Part shown: positions 7,921-16,440 of the stretch, piece after piece
Position numbering within the stretch: the stretch's first letter is position 1
Layout of the letters: the number at the start of each line of letters is the position of its first letter
Source: Anaerolineae bacterium
GTDB lineage: Bacteria > Chloroflexota > Anaerolineae > 4572-78 > J111
Direction: 5' to 3'
DNA length: 64,000 nt
Assembly: GCA_023151115.1 (NCBI GenBank)
Contig: JAKLJP010000003.1
Span: 248,001 to 312,000 of the forward strand
The notes under the pieces: model-generated
Told to the model about the DNA's origin: nothing
The model's input: the letters and a program-made list of their open reading frames with translations, nothing else
The model's database searches: none
Program-made: the position numbers and the translations under genes

Positions 7921-8130
7921 ATGCCCAAAGTTAAGACTCTGCTCAACTTAAAACCGTCCGCAATGCCTGAACACCCTCCCTGCGCCTTTTGCGGCTCAAA
8001 GCAGACCGAATTTGTGGCCCTTTTCGGCCAATTCCTGCTCGTCTCCCAATATTATTGTCGCAACTGCCACAGCGCATTTGAGTGGTGCAAGTGGCAAGCT
8101 GAAGAGGAGAACATGAAACGTGATGCGTGA
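7921..8130 (+). CDS. Stand-alone zinc ribbon equivalent to the PaaD C-terminal domain
   Basis: The 69-residue protein has two Cys pairs, CAFCGSKQTE and YYCRNCHSAFEWCKW, spaced as in the C-terminal ribbon of PaaD ('CPyCgs..t.....fGst.ck..y.C..C...F.yFK'). The N-terminal DUF59 half of PaaD is encoded separately at 6155-6481, with paaB, paaB2 and paaC in between. So PaaD appears split into two polypeptides that presumably reassociate. A GAGAGGAAG ribosome site precedes the ATG. Downstream lies an 8-bp word repeat and a truncated hydratase. Confidence 0.75.
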   Translation: MPKVKTLLNLKPSAMPEHPPCAFCGSKQTEFVALFGQFLLVSQYYCRNCHSAFEWCKWQAEEENMKRDA

Positions 8131-8137
8131 TGCGTAA
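8119..8137. repeat. GTGATGC tandem word repeat at a gene truncation point
   Basis: GTGATGC words in tandem sit exactly where the downstream enoyl-CoA hydratase loses its 5' end. The same words occur at 61259-61294 and 63200-63237. Confidence 0.6.
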
Positions 8138-8632
8138 GGAAAACTTTTCATTGCCGCCCTCAACGGCGTGGCCACCGGGGCCGGATTACAACTCGCCCTG
8201 GCCTGCGATTTGCGGCTGGCTTCGACCCAGGCTCGCTTCGGCTTTCGAGAGAACTTTATCAATCTGATCCCCGGCCACGGCGGCACGGTACGGCTGGTGC
8301 GGCTGGTCGGCCTGGCCAAAGCCAAAGAACGGATTTTTATGGGCGACTTTGTCTCGGCAGAGGAAGCCCAGAGGATGGGTCTGGTCCACCGTGTTATTCC
8401 TCCCGAAAAGCTGATGGCAGAAGCGTGGACGTTAGCCCAAAAGCTTCTTGAGCGCGCGCCGCAATCGCTGGGGCTGGTCAAGCGGCTGTTGTTGGCCGCC
8501 GTTGAAACTGACCAGGCGTCGGCGCTGTTTTTAGAGGGCCTGGCTCAGAGCGTCCTCATTAAAACGGAAGATCATCAAGAAGGTATCCGCGCTTTTCGGG
8601 AAAAGCGGAAGCCAAAATTTACGGGACGGTAG
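8138..8632 (+). pseudogene. 5'-truncated enoyl-CoA hydratase/isomerase (PaaF/PaaG-like)
   Basis: The frame opens after TAA at 8135-8137 and reads GKLFIAALNGVATGAGLQLA, which is the middle of a crotonase-fold protein (usual form 'kPviAavnG.a.GgG.elalacD'). About the first 90 residues of the ~255-residue family are missing. What remains includes FGFRENFINLIPGHGGTVRL with the catalytic-type Glu, and AEEAQRMGLVHRV. GTG 8168 could start a 154-residue protein, but the CoA-binding N-terminus would be absent. A working copy would belong to beta-oxidation-like steps of phenylacetate breakdown. The truncation coincides with a short-word repeat. Confidence 0.75.
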
Positions 8633-8633
8633 G

Positions 8634-9155
8634 ATGATTATCGAATATAATGGTAAGCGACCCCAAATTACAGAAGACGCCTTCATCGCCCCGACCGCCG
8701 TCATCGCCGGGGATGTGATTATCAAATCGGGGGCCAATATCTGGTTTGGCGCGGTGCTGCGGGGTGACGAAAATCAAATCGTTATCGGCGAGCGAGCCAG
8801 TATCCAGGATAACGTCGTCATCCACGTCAGCGTGGAGAACCCAACGATCGTCGGGCCGGATGTAACCATCGGCCACTCGGTGGTGTTGGAAGCTTGTCGC
8901 ATCGAGACCGGGGCGCTGGTGGGCATGAACGCGACGGTACTCGATGGGGCCGTAGTGGGCGAGCGGGCACTGATAGCCGCCGGAAGCGTCGTGCGCGAAA
9001 ATCAAATTATCCCACCCGACATGCTGGCGGCAGGCGTGCCTGCCCAAATCAAAGGTCCCATGTCTGAGGCCGCTCGTCACCACGTTGCAACGGCGACAGA
9101 GGTTTATCAGATATTGGCGGAGAATTATAAAAAATCCTTAATGCATGATGCGTGA
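8634..9155 (+). CDS. Gamma-carbonic-anhydrase-like hexapeptide-repeat protein (PaaY/YrdA family)
   Basis: The 173-residue protein has a left-handed beta-helix of hexapeptides ('IWFGAVLRGDENQIVIGE', 'ASIQDNVVIHV') followed by a C-terminal helix. In gamma-carbonic anhydrases three His bind the metal. His64 (VVIHVS) and His81 (TIGHS) are present, but the third position, normally 'LHGC', reads LEAC with Glu86. PaaY family members in phenylacetate clusters act as thioesterase-like housekeeping proteins. The ATG is one base after the hydratase stop, suggesting coupling. Active carbonic anhydrase function is doubtful given the replaced ligand. Confidence 0.82.
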   Translation: MIIEYNGKRPQITEDAFIAPTAVIAGDVIIKSGANIWFGAVLRGDENQIVIGERASIQDNVVIHVSVENPTIVGPDVTIGHSVVLEACRIETGALVGMNATVLDGAVVGERALIAAGSVVRENQIIPPDMLAAGVPAQIKGPMSEAARHHVATATEVYQILAENYKKSLMHDA

Positions 9156-9233
9156 AACGTACTGCGTCTTCCATTATATACTACGCAACATGCAACAAGC
9201 TTATATCAAGTTTATGATGGAGGAACCAGCCCC

Positions 9234-10667
9234 ATGGCGACTCATTTCATTGCCGGTGATTACGTTAACTCAACCGGTAGCGCCGTGCATGAAGTCCTTA
9301 ACCCGGCGACGGGTGAGGTCGTTGACACGGCCCCACGGGGTACACTGGAAGATGTCAACGTGGCGATACAGGCGGCGACAGATGCCTTCCCAGCTTGGTG
9401 GGATACGCCCGCAGCCAAACGTGGAGCGATCTTGTACAAAGCCGTCGAGGCCATCCGAACCAAAGTGGAAGAGTTGGCCCATTTGCTCACGTGCGAGCAG
9501 GGCAAACCGCTGGCCGAAGCGCGCATGGAAATTCACCGCTTTGCCCACACCATCGAGCATTACGCCGGGCTGGCTAAAAATCTGCGCGGCGGCTACGTGC
9601 CCAACCTGGATGAGAGGGCGCACGGCCTCATTATCAAGCGGCCTTATGGCGTCTGTGTTGCCATCGTGCCCTGGAATTTTCCCGTCTCGCTGATGGGCAA
9701 CAAAGTCGGCCCGGCGCTGGTGGCGGGTAATACCATGGTTGTCAAACCGGCGGAGACCACGCCGCTGACCGATTTGCGGGTCATTGAGTTGATGAGTCGG
9801 GCGGGCTTGCCGCCGGGAGTGCTCAACTGCATTACCGGCCAGGGCAGTATCGTCGGGCAAGCCCTGATCGAGCATCCCCTGGTCGCCAAAATCGGCTTCA
9901 CCGGCTCGACTGAAGTGGGACGGCGAGTGATGGCCACAGCGGCCAAAACGATCAAGCGCGTCACCCTGGAATTGGGCGGCTCTGATCCCCTCATTGTGTG
10001 CGACGATGCAGACCTTGATCAGGCCGTCAGCGCGGCTGCGGTGGGGCGGTTCTTCAACTGCGGCCAGGCCTGTCTGGCCATCAAGCGCATCTTTGTTTTC
10101 GAAAAAGTGGCCGCTGAGTTTACCGACAAATTGGTGGCCAAGGTGAACAAGCTGACCGTCGGTCCTGGCCTGGAGCCAAGCGCACGGTTAGGACCGCTGC
10201 ACACCCCTGGCCAGCGTGCCGAAATCGAAGTCCAGGTACAGGACGCTGTTACTCGGGGAGCGACGATCCTTACCGGCGGGCGGCGACCCGAAGGAGCCGG
10301 GTACGAAAAGGGTAATTTTTATCTGCCCACCGTGCTGGCCGATGTTGACTTAGAATCGAAGGTGATGACTGAGGAGGTTTTTGGCCCGGCTGTGCCCATT
10401 GTCCCGGTCAAAGATTTAGATGAAGCGATTGCCCGGGCTAATAGCTCTATCTATGGTCTGGGGTCGTCTATCTGGACCCGTGATCTGAACAAAGCCGCCC
10501 GTGCCGCCGAGCGTCTGGAGGCAGGCTATACCTGGATCAACAGTGTAACCAAAATCTACGACGAGTTACCCTTTGGCGGCTTCAAGCAGAGCGGGTTGGG
10601 GCAAGAGCACGGTATCGAGGCAATTGAGCATTATATGGCAACCAAGTCGGTGGTCGTAAAAGCGTAA
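9234..10667 (+). CDS. NAD(P)-dependent aldehyde dehydrogenase (succinate-semialdehyde-dehydrogenase-like)
   Basis: The 477-residue protein is a complete ALDH: PWNFP (147-151), GFTGSTEVG for nucleotide binding, LELGGSDPLIV with the general-base Glu246, and FNCGQAC with the nucleophile Cys280. The end GQEHGIEAIEHYMATKSVVV and the PFGGFKQSGLG motif are typical of the SSADH/lactaldehyde branch. It would oxidise an aldehyde to the acid, perhaps an intermediate of the aromatic pathway encoded upstream. The exact substrate cannot be read from sequence. ATGGAGGAACC provides the ribosome site. It ends next to a convergent minus-strand operon. Confidence 0.9.
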   Translation: MATHFIAGDYVNSTGSAVHEVLNPATGEVVDTAPRGTLEDVNVAIQAATDAFPAWWDTPAAKRGAILYKAVEAIRTKVEELAHLLTCEQGKPLAEARMEIHRFAHTIEHYAGLAKNLRGGYVPNLDERAHGLIIKRPYGVCVAIVPWNFPVSLMGNKVGPALVAGNTMVVKPAETTPLTDLRVIELMSRAGLPPGVLNCITGQGSIVGQALIEHPLVAKIGFTGSTEVGRRVMATAAKTIKRVTLELGGSDPLIVCDDADLDQAVSAAAVGRFFNCGQACLAIKRIFVFEKVAAEFTDKLVAKVNKLTVGPGLEPSARLGPLHTPGQRAEIEVQVQDAVTRGATILTGGRRPEGAGYEKGNFYLPTVLADVDLESKVMTEEVFGPAVPIVPVKDLDEAIARANSSIYGLGSSIWTRDLNKAARAAERLEAGYTWINSVTKIYDELPFGGFKQSGLGQEHGIEAIEHYMATKSVVVKA

Positions 10668-10676
10668 TAATTTGTC

Positions 10677-11411
10677 CTACTCAATTAGCCCCGCGACCGA
10701 CGGCAAAATAAGGTCGGCGTGGGGGGCCAAAATCTTGGCCGAACTAACACCGGACAGCACGCCGACAGCCAAACCGACCCTGGCTGCATGCCCCATTTGC
10801 ATATCGGCCACATTGTCGCCGACCATAACAGTTTTGGCCGGAGGAACGGCCAGCAGGCGGCAGAGGGTCAACACCATCTCCGGTTCCGGTTTGATAGGAA
10901 TGCCGTCGTCGCCGCAGGCCAGGGCCGAGACAAAATCGGCCAGGCCAAGTTTGGCCAGCGTGGCCGCTGTCGGGGCGCGGTCGTCGCTGGTGGCTACGGC
11001 GATTTTGAGGCCATGCGCTTGCAGGGTGGCGAACAGGGTGGGCAGGTCGGCCAGAGGATGGGCCGTTGCTATGGGGTCGGGCGTGTACCAGACCTGGGCT
11101 ACGGCAGCCTCGGCGGTTGCGGGCGGGAGACCCACGTCGCCAATCAAGACCTGCACGGCCAGGCGACGCAGGCCGGCCATCGGCGTGACCGACAGTGGGC
11201 CGTGTGGGGCAATCTGCCCGGTATCGGCATAGAAGTCCAATGCCTGGTAGAGCCGCTCGGCCATGGAGCGGCCGGTAACGGCTTCCAATTTTTGAGCCAG
11301 GTCAATGGCCCAGGCTCCCCACATCGCTTCAAAATGAATGAGCGTCCCGTCTTTGTCGAAGATAATCAGGGCCGGCTCTAGCGCCGCCAGGGCTGGAATA
11401 AGGTGGGGCAT
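10677..11411 (-). CDS. HAD-superfamily phosphatase (phosphoglycolate-phosphatase-like)
   Basis: The 244-residue protein has motif I IIFDKDGTLIHF (D19/D21), motif II VATSDDR, a lysine in the KPEPEM segment, and motif IV MVGDNVADMQMGHAARVG. The cap inserted after motif I is helical, as in the Gph/beta-phosphoglucomutase group. It should hydrolyse a small phosphomonoester in the cytoplasm. It is the last gene of a pit - DUF47 - HAD group on the minus strand, so it may supply phosphate metabolism, but substrate is unknown. Confidence 0.82.
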   Translation of the reverse strand: MPHLIPALAALEPALIIFDKDGTLIHFEAMWGAWAIDLAQKLEAVTGRSMAERLYQALDFYADTGQIAPHGPLSVTPMAGLRRLAVQVLIGDVGLPPATAEAAVAQVWYTPDPIATAHPLADLPTLFATLQAHGLKIAVATSDDRAPTAATLAKLGLADFVSALACGDDGIPIKPEPEMVLTLCRLLAVPPAKTVMVGDNVADMQMGHAARVGLAVGVLSGVSSAKILAPHADLILPSVAGLIE

Positions 11412-11472
11412 GTCTGGACCATCCTTTCAATATTTTTGGGTCAAGGTCAACCAGCGGCGTTGAAGATTGTTT

Positions 11473-12099
11473 TCATGTCAATTTCATAACCACCATGCCA
11501 AACACATTGGCCGCGGCATCGGCTCGATCCGACATATTGGAGACATGGCGATAGACCTCGCGCCGTTTGAGCATGGCCATCAACTCCTTAAAATCTTTGG
11601 GCCGGGTGAATAACTCGGCTACGGCCACCCGGTAAAGGTGGTCCACCTCGCTTTCCAGCTTCTTGGCCCGGCGGGCGTGGTCGCCGGCCACGCGGGGGTT
11701 GGCGCTGAGGCGGTGCATGGCCATGGTCAATTCCTCGGCCTCCTGGCGCACCAACAAGACCATGGTTTTGAGGTAGTCGTCAGCATCAACCTTGAGCATC
11801 TCCATCTCCTCCAGGGTGGTCAGGGCATAGTCTATCATCTCGTCTATGTGCAGCGACAGGTTAAAAATGTCCTCCCGGTCAAACGGGGTAATAAAGGTAT
11901 TGTGCAGCTCATCAATAATGATCCGCCGGAGTTCATCAGCCTCGTACTCTTTGGCCCGTATTGGCTCCAGGGCAGCGTGGGGCCGGGTGAGGCCGGTTTC
12001 TAATATTTTGACCCCCTCGACCGTCGCCTCGCACTGCCGGAGGAGCAAGCTGACAAATTTATCTTCTTTGTTGCGTTTGAACAGCGCACTAATACCCAT
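11473..12099 (-). CDS. DUF47 PhoU-like protein, Pit accessory
   Basis: The 208-residue helical protein belongs to the DUF47/TIGR00153 family, related to PhoU. It shows 'IIDELHNTFITPFDREDIFNL' (in parts: ELHNTFITPFDREDIF, LSLHIDEMIDYAL), the conserved acidic patch that binds metal in PhoU-like folds. Such proteins are regularly encoded next to Pit permeases and probably gate or regulate them. Here it lies directly downstream of pit, separated by a 16-bp-arm inverted repeat. Confidence 0.85.
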   Translation of the reverse strand: MGISALFKRNKEDKFVSLLLRQCEATVEGVKILETGLTRPHAALEPIRAKEYEADELRRIIIDELHNTFITPFDREDIFNLSLHIDEMIDYALTTLEEMEMLKVDADDYLKTMVLLVRQEAEELTMAMHRLSANPRVAGDHARRAKKLESEVDHLYRVAVAELFTRPKDFKELMAMLKRREVYRHVSNMSDRADAAANVFGMVVMKLT

Positions 12100-12109
12100 G
12101 ATAATATGG

Positions 12110-12169
12110 GGAGATTAGAGATTGGAAATTATTGAATCGCTAATCTCCAATCGCCAATCTCCAATCTCC
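12110..12169. repeat. Inverted repeat of AATCTCC words between pit and the DUF47 gene
   Basis: The arms 12110-12125 and 12154-12169 match at 15 of 16 positions. Each arm is two copies of an 8-bp word (GGAGATTA/GGAGATTG type). It would form a strong hairpin in the pit-DUF47 transcript. It belongs to the short-word repeat class seen through this window. Confidence 0.65.
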
Positions 12170-12171
12170 TT

Positions 12172-13164
12172 CTACTCTATCAGGAATTTCAGTGGAAAGT
12201 ACAACAAAGCGGCAATTCCGGCCGCAGCAGGGATGGTCAGCAGCCAGGCAAGCATGATGTCGTTCATCACTCCCCAGCGCACCTGCGAGCGTCGCTGCGC
12301 CGCCCCCACCCCCAGAATAGCCGAACTAACTACCTGCGTGGTGCTGACGGGTCCCCCCAACAACGAGGCCGCCAGCACCACCAGCCCCGACGTTAACTGT
12401 GAGGTAAAGCTGTGAAGCGGGCGAATCCGGTAAAATTTGCCCCCCAAGGTGTGGATAATGCGCCAGCCGCCGGTAGCCGTGCCGGCAGCAATAGCGGCGG
12501 CGCTCAGAAAGATAACCCACCAGGGCACTGCAAAATTTTCTTGAAAGCCCAGCACCAGCAGCCCCAAGGTGATGACCCCCATTGTTTTTTGGGCATCGTT
12601 GCCGCCGTGGCTTAAAGCCAGGGCAATGGCCGTAGGAATTTGGGCCTTATTAAGAAAAACATTGGCCTTGGGCGTAGCGCTCTGAGCCAAAAAGAGAGCG
12701 ATATACATCACTATGACTCCCCCCACAAAACCAACCAGCGGCGAGACAAACAGGGCCAGCGCAATTTTCCAAACCCCCTCCAGGTGAATCGCCTCCAGGC
12801 CGGAACCAAGCGCCACCGCGCCCAAAATACCGCCGATGAGGGCATGAGACGAACTGGAAGGAATACCCAGATACCAGGTGATGAGATTCCACAGGCTGGC
12901 GCTGATCAGGGCGGCCATCACCACCGCAATGGTCAGGGCTTGAGGCGAAGCGACTTCGGCGCCAACCGTTTTGGCTACGGCTACCCCCAAAACAAAGGGA
13001 CCAGCAAACTCGGCCAGGGCTACAATGGTCAAGGCCGCGCGGGCGGTCATGGCGCGGGATGAAATCATTGTGGCCACAATATTAGCGCTGTCGTGGAATC
13101 CATTGAGAAAATCAAACAGCAGCGCCAGAACAATCAAAATCAGCAAAAGGGTTAGCGCCGACAA
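12172..13164 (-). CDS. pit: Low-affinity inorganic phosphate permease, Pit family
   Basis: The 330-residue protein has about ten membrane segments. It contains the two PiT family repeats: LFDFLNGFHDSANIVATMIS near the N-terminus and ALSHGGNDAQKTMGVI in the second half, with the GIPSSSSHALIGG segment between them. PiT proteins import phosphate (metal-phosphate symport with H+ or Na+). It heads a minus-strand group with the DUF47 gene and a HAD phosphatase. An extended -10 promoter about 100 bases upstream could drive it. Confidence 0.92.
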   Translation of the reverse strand: MSALTLLLILIVLALLFDFLNGFHDSANIVATMISSRAMTARAALTIVALAEFAGPFVLGVAVAKTVGAEVASPQALTIAVVMAALISASLWNLITWYLGIPSSSSHALIGGILGAVALGSGLEAIHLEGVWKIALALFVSPLVGFVGGVIVMYIALFLAQSATPKANVFLNKAQIPTAIALALSHGGNDAQKTMGVITLGLLVLGFQENFAVPWWVIFLSAAAIAAGTATGGWRIIHTLGGKFYRIRPLHSFTSQLTSGLVVLAASLLGGPVSTTQVVSSAILGVGAAQRRSQVRWGVMNDIMLAWLLTIPAAAGIAALLYFPLKFLIE

Positions 13165-13264
13165 TCCTCCCCCTTTTTAGGTGTAAATTTTTGCAAATCG
13201 TGGTAAAATTTCCGATTACACTTAACAGTGTAGACTTAGACAAAGCAGAAAAAGTAGCGGTCTG

Positions 13265-13273
13265 ATTATACCA
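13265..13273 (-). promoter_or_regulatory. Extended -10 promoter element upstream of pit
   Basis: On the minus strand the sequence reads TGGTATAAT, an extended -10 (TGn-TATAAT). It lies about 100 bases upstream of the pit ATG. No good -35 hexamer is visible at 17 bp spacing, which extended -10 promoters can tolerate. Confidence 0.45.
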
Positions 13274-13414
13274 TAGGGATGGGGTGGGGAGCTAACAAAG
13301 TTGGGTCTCAAACCACTTTCAAACCTGGCTGTGTTATAATTGTAATCCGATCTAAGTACAGCTTTGCCTTAGTTCGTGACGAAATCAAGGCGAGTAGATA
13401 CCTCCACAGAAGTC

Positions 13415-13507
13415 ATATCATTCCGACCGGAGGGAGGAATCTTCGTTATCACCGCCGAAAATGTTATAGCGAGCAAGAAGATTTCTCGCTGGCGCTCGAA
13501 ATGACAT
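13415..13507. repeat. MITE-like dispersed repeat, copy C (degenerate)
   Basis: The left end is ATATCATTCCGAC and the right end GCTCGAAATGACAT. The inner AAGAAGATTTCTCGCT matches copies A and B. The middle has diverged ('CCGGAGGGAGGAATCTTCG', the same sense motif in altered form). It lies in the pit/lipoprotein intergenic region. Confidence 0.6.
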
Positions 13508-13640
13508 CTCAGGAAACGGATACATTAAATCGTGACGAATTTATGCAATCCTGTACTAAGTAGTGTAATGAGACAGATGTCATCTGGATTTTTAGGTTAA
13601 TATCATCTAGTATAAGACTAGGAGTGAGTGTTTCTGCATC

Positions 13641-14669
13641 TTGGGGAAGTATTTTTTAATTTTTATCATCATTGCCGCGTTGAGCCTGCCGGCCTGTGGG
13701 AGCATGGAGACGGCTGGCGCACCGGCTACTCTAAAGATTGGTCTGGTGGCTCCGTTTGAAGGCTTGCATCGCCCCCTGGGCTACGAAGCTTTGTTTGGGG
13801 TCAAGTTGGCCTTGCAAGAGCAAAATTTGGCCGGGGGGGTGGGCGGCTACCGGATAGAATTGGTAGCCGTGAATGATTTTGATGATCCCCTTGAAGCCGA
13901 GGCGCAGGCCAGGGCGCTTATCGCCGACCCGGGTGTTGTTGGCGTTATCGGCCATCTTTCCTCAGCCGCCACTCAGGCCGCACTGCCCGTTTATCGGAAG
14001 GCCGATCTGGCGGTCGTCATCCCATGGAGTGTAACTGCCGAAGTAGACCTGGGACCGAGCGGGGTGGTCAGTGTAGCGGCCAATCTGGCCGAAACTGAGG
14101 CTCAGCTTAAAACGGTGGGACAAGCGCTGGGCTTTGAACAGATAACTCCCTTAACCCATTCTGGTTTTGACTCCATCCCTGCCGGGACTCAAGCCCTCTC
14201 GTTAAATACTGAGGGCGTAACCGCTGGAGAGAGACTGGTCTCTTTGCGTCAGGCTGATATCACCTTGCCGGTTTTGGGGCAGGTAGAGACCGGCAGCCCG
14301 CAGACGCTCCAGGTAGCGCGAGAAGCTGCAGCCGGTTTTATTTTTGTTTCGCCCAGTCCTGACCCCCGGCAAATGAATGAAGCGGCTTCATTTGTCGCTG
14401 CTTATCAGGCTTTGGCCGGTTTTCCGCCCGGTCCACGCGCCTTGTTGGCTTACGATGCGACCCAGGTTTTACTTGAGGCAATCAAGCAGAGTATGTCTGA
14501 CAATAATACGCCCGTCCGTGCAAAGGTAGGGGTGGCTCTGGTTATGGTACAACATCAAGGGTTGAGTGGTTTGATAACGTTTGATCGGTTGGGAAGACGA
14601 GTAGCTGCGCCGGTGTGGGTCTATCAAATAACTGATAACACCTATCCCGGCGTGCTGGTCACTCCTTAA
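13641..14669 (+). CDS. Orphan periplasmic-binding-type lipoprotein (Peripla_BP_6)
   Basis: The 342-residue protein starts at TTG 13641, with GGAGTGAG as ribosome site. It has a lipoprotein signal with lipobox LPAC, then ATLKIGLVAPFEG and 'GYEALFGVKLALQEQN' (in parts), the opening of a Leu/Ile/Val-binding fold. A 'VVGVIGHLSSAATQAALPVY' segment (20 residues) is typical of LivJ-type proteins. There is no permease or ATPase next to it, so it could act as a sensor or share the transporter at 444-5026. The adjacent downstream gene is a glycosyltransferase. Confidence 0.75.
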   Translation: MGKYFLIFIIIAALSLPACGSMETAGAPATLKIGLVAPFEGLHRPLGYEALFGVKLALQEQNLAGGVGGYRIELVAVNDFDDPLEAEAQARALIADPGVVGVIGHLSSAATQAALPVYRKADLAVVIPWSVTAEVDLGPSGVVSVAANLAETEAQLKTVGQALGFEQITPLTHSGFDSIPAGTQALSLNTEGVTAGERLVSLRQADITLPVLGQVETGSPQTLQVAREAAAGFIFVSPSPDPRQMNEAASFVAAYQALAGFPPGPRALLAYDATQVLLEAIKQSMSDNNTPVRAKVGVALVMVQHQGLSGLITFDRLGRRVAAPVWVYQITDNTYPGVLVTP

Positions 14670-14683
14670 TTGGAGGTTATTTG

Positions 14684-15898
14684 ATGCGAATTCTAATGTT
14701 TTCTTGGGAATTTCCCCCTTATGTCGTGGGGGGGTTAGGCCGGCACGTGGCCGAATTGACCCCGGCGTTAGCGCACCGAGGAATTGAGGTGCATGTGGTG
14801 ACGCCTACGGCCAAAAGTGATGAGGTCGGTGTATCTATCGAAGATAGTATTACCGTTCATCGAGTTTTTGCCCCTCAAGTGGCGACGACGACACCCGATA
14901 TTTATCAATGTGCGGTTGAAACCAATAAAATAATGGCCGATTATGCCGAGCAAGCCCAAATTGCGTTTGGGAAATTCGATTTGATCCACGCCCACGACTG
15001 GCTCACCGGCTTTGCGGGCAGTACCCTGCAAGCGGCCTGGGGTATTCCCTTGGTAGTAACGATTCATGCCACTGAACGGGGGCGGGTGCGCGGTTATCTG
15101 GCCGGCCACTTGCAGTGGGCTATTGACGGGGCTGAACACAAATTAATCGAAGAGGCTCGACGGGTAATTGTCTGCAGCCACTATATGTATCACGAGTTGC
15201 AAAATCTATTCAGTAGCTCGGCTGACAAGCTAGAAGTGATTCCCAATGCCGTTACGCTGACTAATGTAAGGAATGGGCTTAATCCACAAGAATTAGACGC
15301 CCTGCGGGCCAAATTTGCCAACCCCGGCGATAAAATTGTTTTTACTATTTCTCGTTTGGTGTATGAGAAAGGGGTTCATCAACTGATCCAGGCAGCTCCG
15401 CGTATTTTGAGCGAGTGCCCCGAAGCGCGGATTGTGATTGCAGGTCGAGGGCCTGAAGCCGAATATCTTAAACAGCAGGCCCTTGATTTGAACGTGGCCG
15501 ACCGGGTAAATTTTGTCGGCTTCATCTCCGATGAGGAGCGTAATCATCTCTTTCGGATGGCTGCCTGCGCCGTATTTCCAAGCTTGTATGAGCCGTTTGG
15601 AATTGTGGCCCTGGAAGCGATGGCCCTGATGTGTCCGATAATTGTGAGTGATGTCGGCGGCTTTTCAGAAATGGTCAAACATATGGAAACCGGCATTACC
15701 GTCTATCCCGACGATGCCGGCTCGATTGCCTGGGGCGTTTTGCATACCCTCAACCACCCGGATTTGGCTCGTGAGTATGCCCTGAAGGCCTACCAATCCG
15801 TTGAAATGTTATTCAATTGGCCCCGGATTGCCGGATTAACTATTGATGTTTATCAGCGGGTTTTGGAAAAACAGGTTGCCAGTAGCATGGGTGTATAA
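14684..15898 (+). CDS. GT4-family glycosyltransferase (glycogen-synthase-like)
   Basis: ATG 14684, 7 bases after GGAGG, is preferred over the in-frame TTG just before it (404 aa). The N-terminus MRILMFSWEFPPYVVGGLGRH carries the loop that accepts the sugar donor (shown here as MRILMFSWEFPPY and GGLGRH). The C-terminal half has SRLVYEKGVHQLIQA and PSLYEPFGIVALEAMA, the Ex7E nucleotide-sugar motif of GT4. It would transfer a sugar from a nucleotide donor to a glucan, lipid or other acceptor in the cytoplasm. Similar proteins make glycogen-like polymers, but acceptor identity is unclear. Confidence 0.9.
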   Translation: MRILMFSWEFPPYVVGGLGRHVAELTPALAHRGIEVHVVTPTAKSDEVGVSIEDSITVHRVFAPQVATTTPDIYQCAVETNKIMADYAEQAQIAFGKFDLIHAHDWLTGFAGSTLQAAWGIPLVVTIHATERGRVRGYLAGHLQWAIDGAEHKLIEEARRVIVCSHYMYHELQNLFSSSADKLEVIPNAVTLTNVRNGLNPQELDALRAKFANPGDKIVFTISRLVYEKGVHQLIQAAPRILSECPEARIVIAGRGPEAEYLKQQALDLNVADRVNFVGFISDEERNHLFRMAACAVFPSLYEPFGIVALEAMALMCPIIVSDVGGFSEMVKHMETGITVYPDDAGSIAWGVLHTLNHPDLAREYALKAYQSVEMLFNWPRIAGLTIDVYQRVLEKQVASSMGV

Positions 15899-16072
15899 GG
15901 CAGCGTCTGGTGGGACTCAAACAGGTGCTTTGGAGGACCGGATAGCCTTACCCTCCGGCATGGGTTTTGGCTTCAAGGCAAACATTTCAGGCTTGTCCTA
16001 TTCATTTGCCCGTGATATAATCCACCAACTGCGTGACCTGAGAGGTTGACGGTTTGATAGAGGAGGGTACCT

Positions 16073-16408
16073 ATGGAAGTCACCACTAAAGAACTTCGCC
16101 GCTGCGATTTAGTTATCGCCACAGGGAGAATTGACACGGCAACGGTCAAGACATTATCGCAAGCTCTGGCCGAGATCAAAGAAGCCGGCCGTTACAAAAT
16201 TGTTTTAAATATGAAGGATGTAACTTACATTTCCAGCGCCGGATTGAGTGAACTCATTGATACCCAGAACACCTGTAAATATCTCAAGCGCGGCGAATTG
16301 GTGCTGGCCGAAGTGCCGCCGCGTATCCGTGAAGTTTTTGAGTTAGCCGGGCTGACCCCTTTATTCAAGATGTTCGATACCGAAATCGAAGCGGTGGGTA
16401 ATTTCTAA
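16073..16408 (+). CDS. STAS-domain anti-anti-sigma factor (SpoIIAA/RsbV-like)
   Basis: The 111-residue STAS protein has ATGRIDTATVKTLSQAL and the phosphorylatable Ser in VTYISSAGLSELIDT. In partner switching the unphosphorylated form releases a sigma factor from its anti-sigma kinase. The kinase-like gene (16589) and a SpoIIE-type phosphatase (17013) follow, which together form the full module. GGAGGGTACCT precedes the ATG. A rho-independent terminator lies downstream at 16441. Confidence 0.9.
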   Translation: MEVTTKELRRCDLVIATGRIDTATVKTLSQALAEIKEAGRYKIVLNMKDVTYISSAGLSELIDTQNTCKYLKRGELVLAEVPPRIREVFELAGLTPLFKMFDTEIEAVGNF

Positions 16409-16440
16409 AACGGCGCAACTCATTTAATAAATGCAAGGCT

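Larger units (their letters stand above)
13165..13640. other. Divergent intergenic region between pit and the 13641 lipoprotein
   Basis: This 476-bp stretch holds the putative pit promoter near 13265, a TATAAT on the plus strand at about 13335, and a MITE-like repeat at 13415-13507. A 94-codon open frame at 13279-13563 runs through the repeat and has no ribosome site or family-like sequence, so I do not call it a gene. Confidence 0.6.

Noticed and set aside
13279..13563. Open frame of 94 codons in the pit/lipoprotein gap
   Set aside because: It runs through a dispersed repeat, has no ribosome site and no family-like residues.
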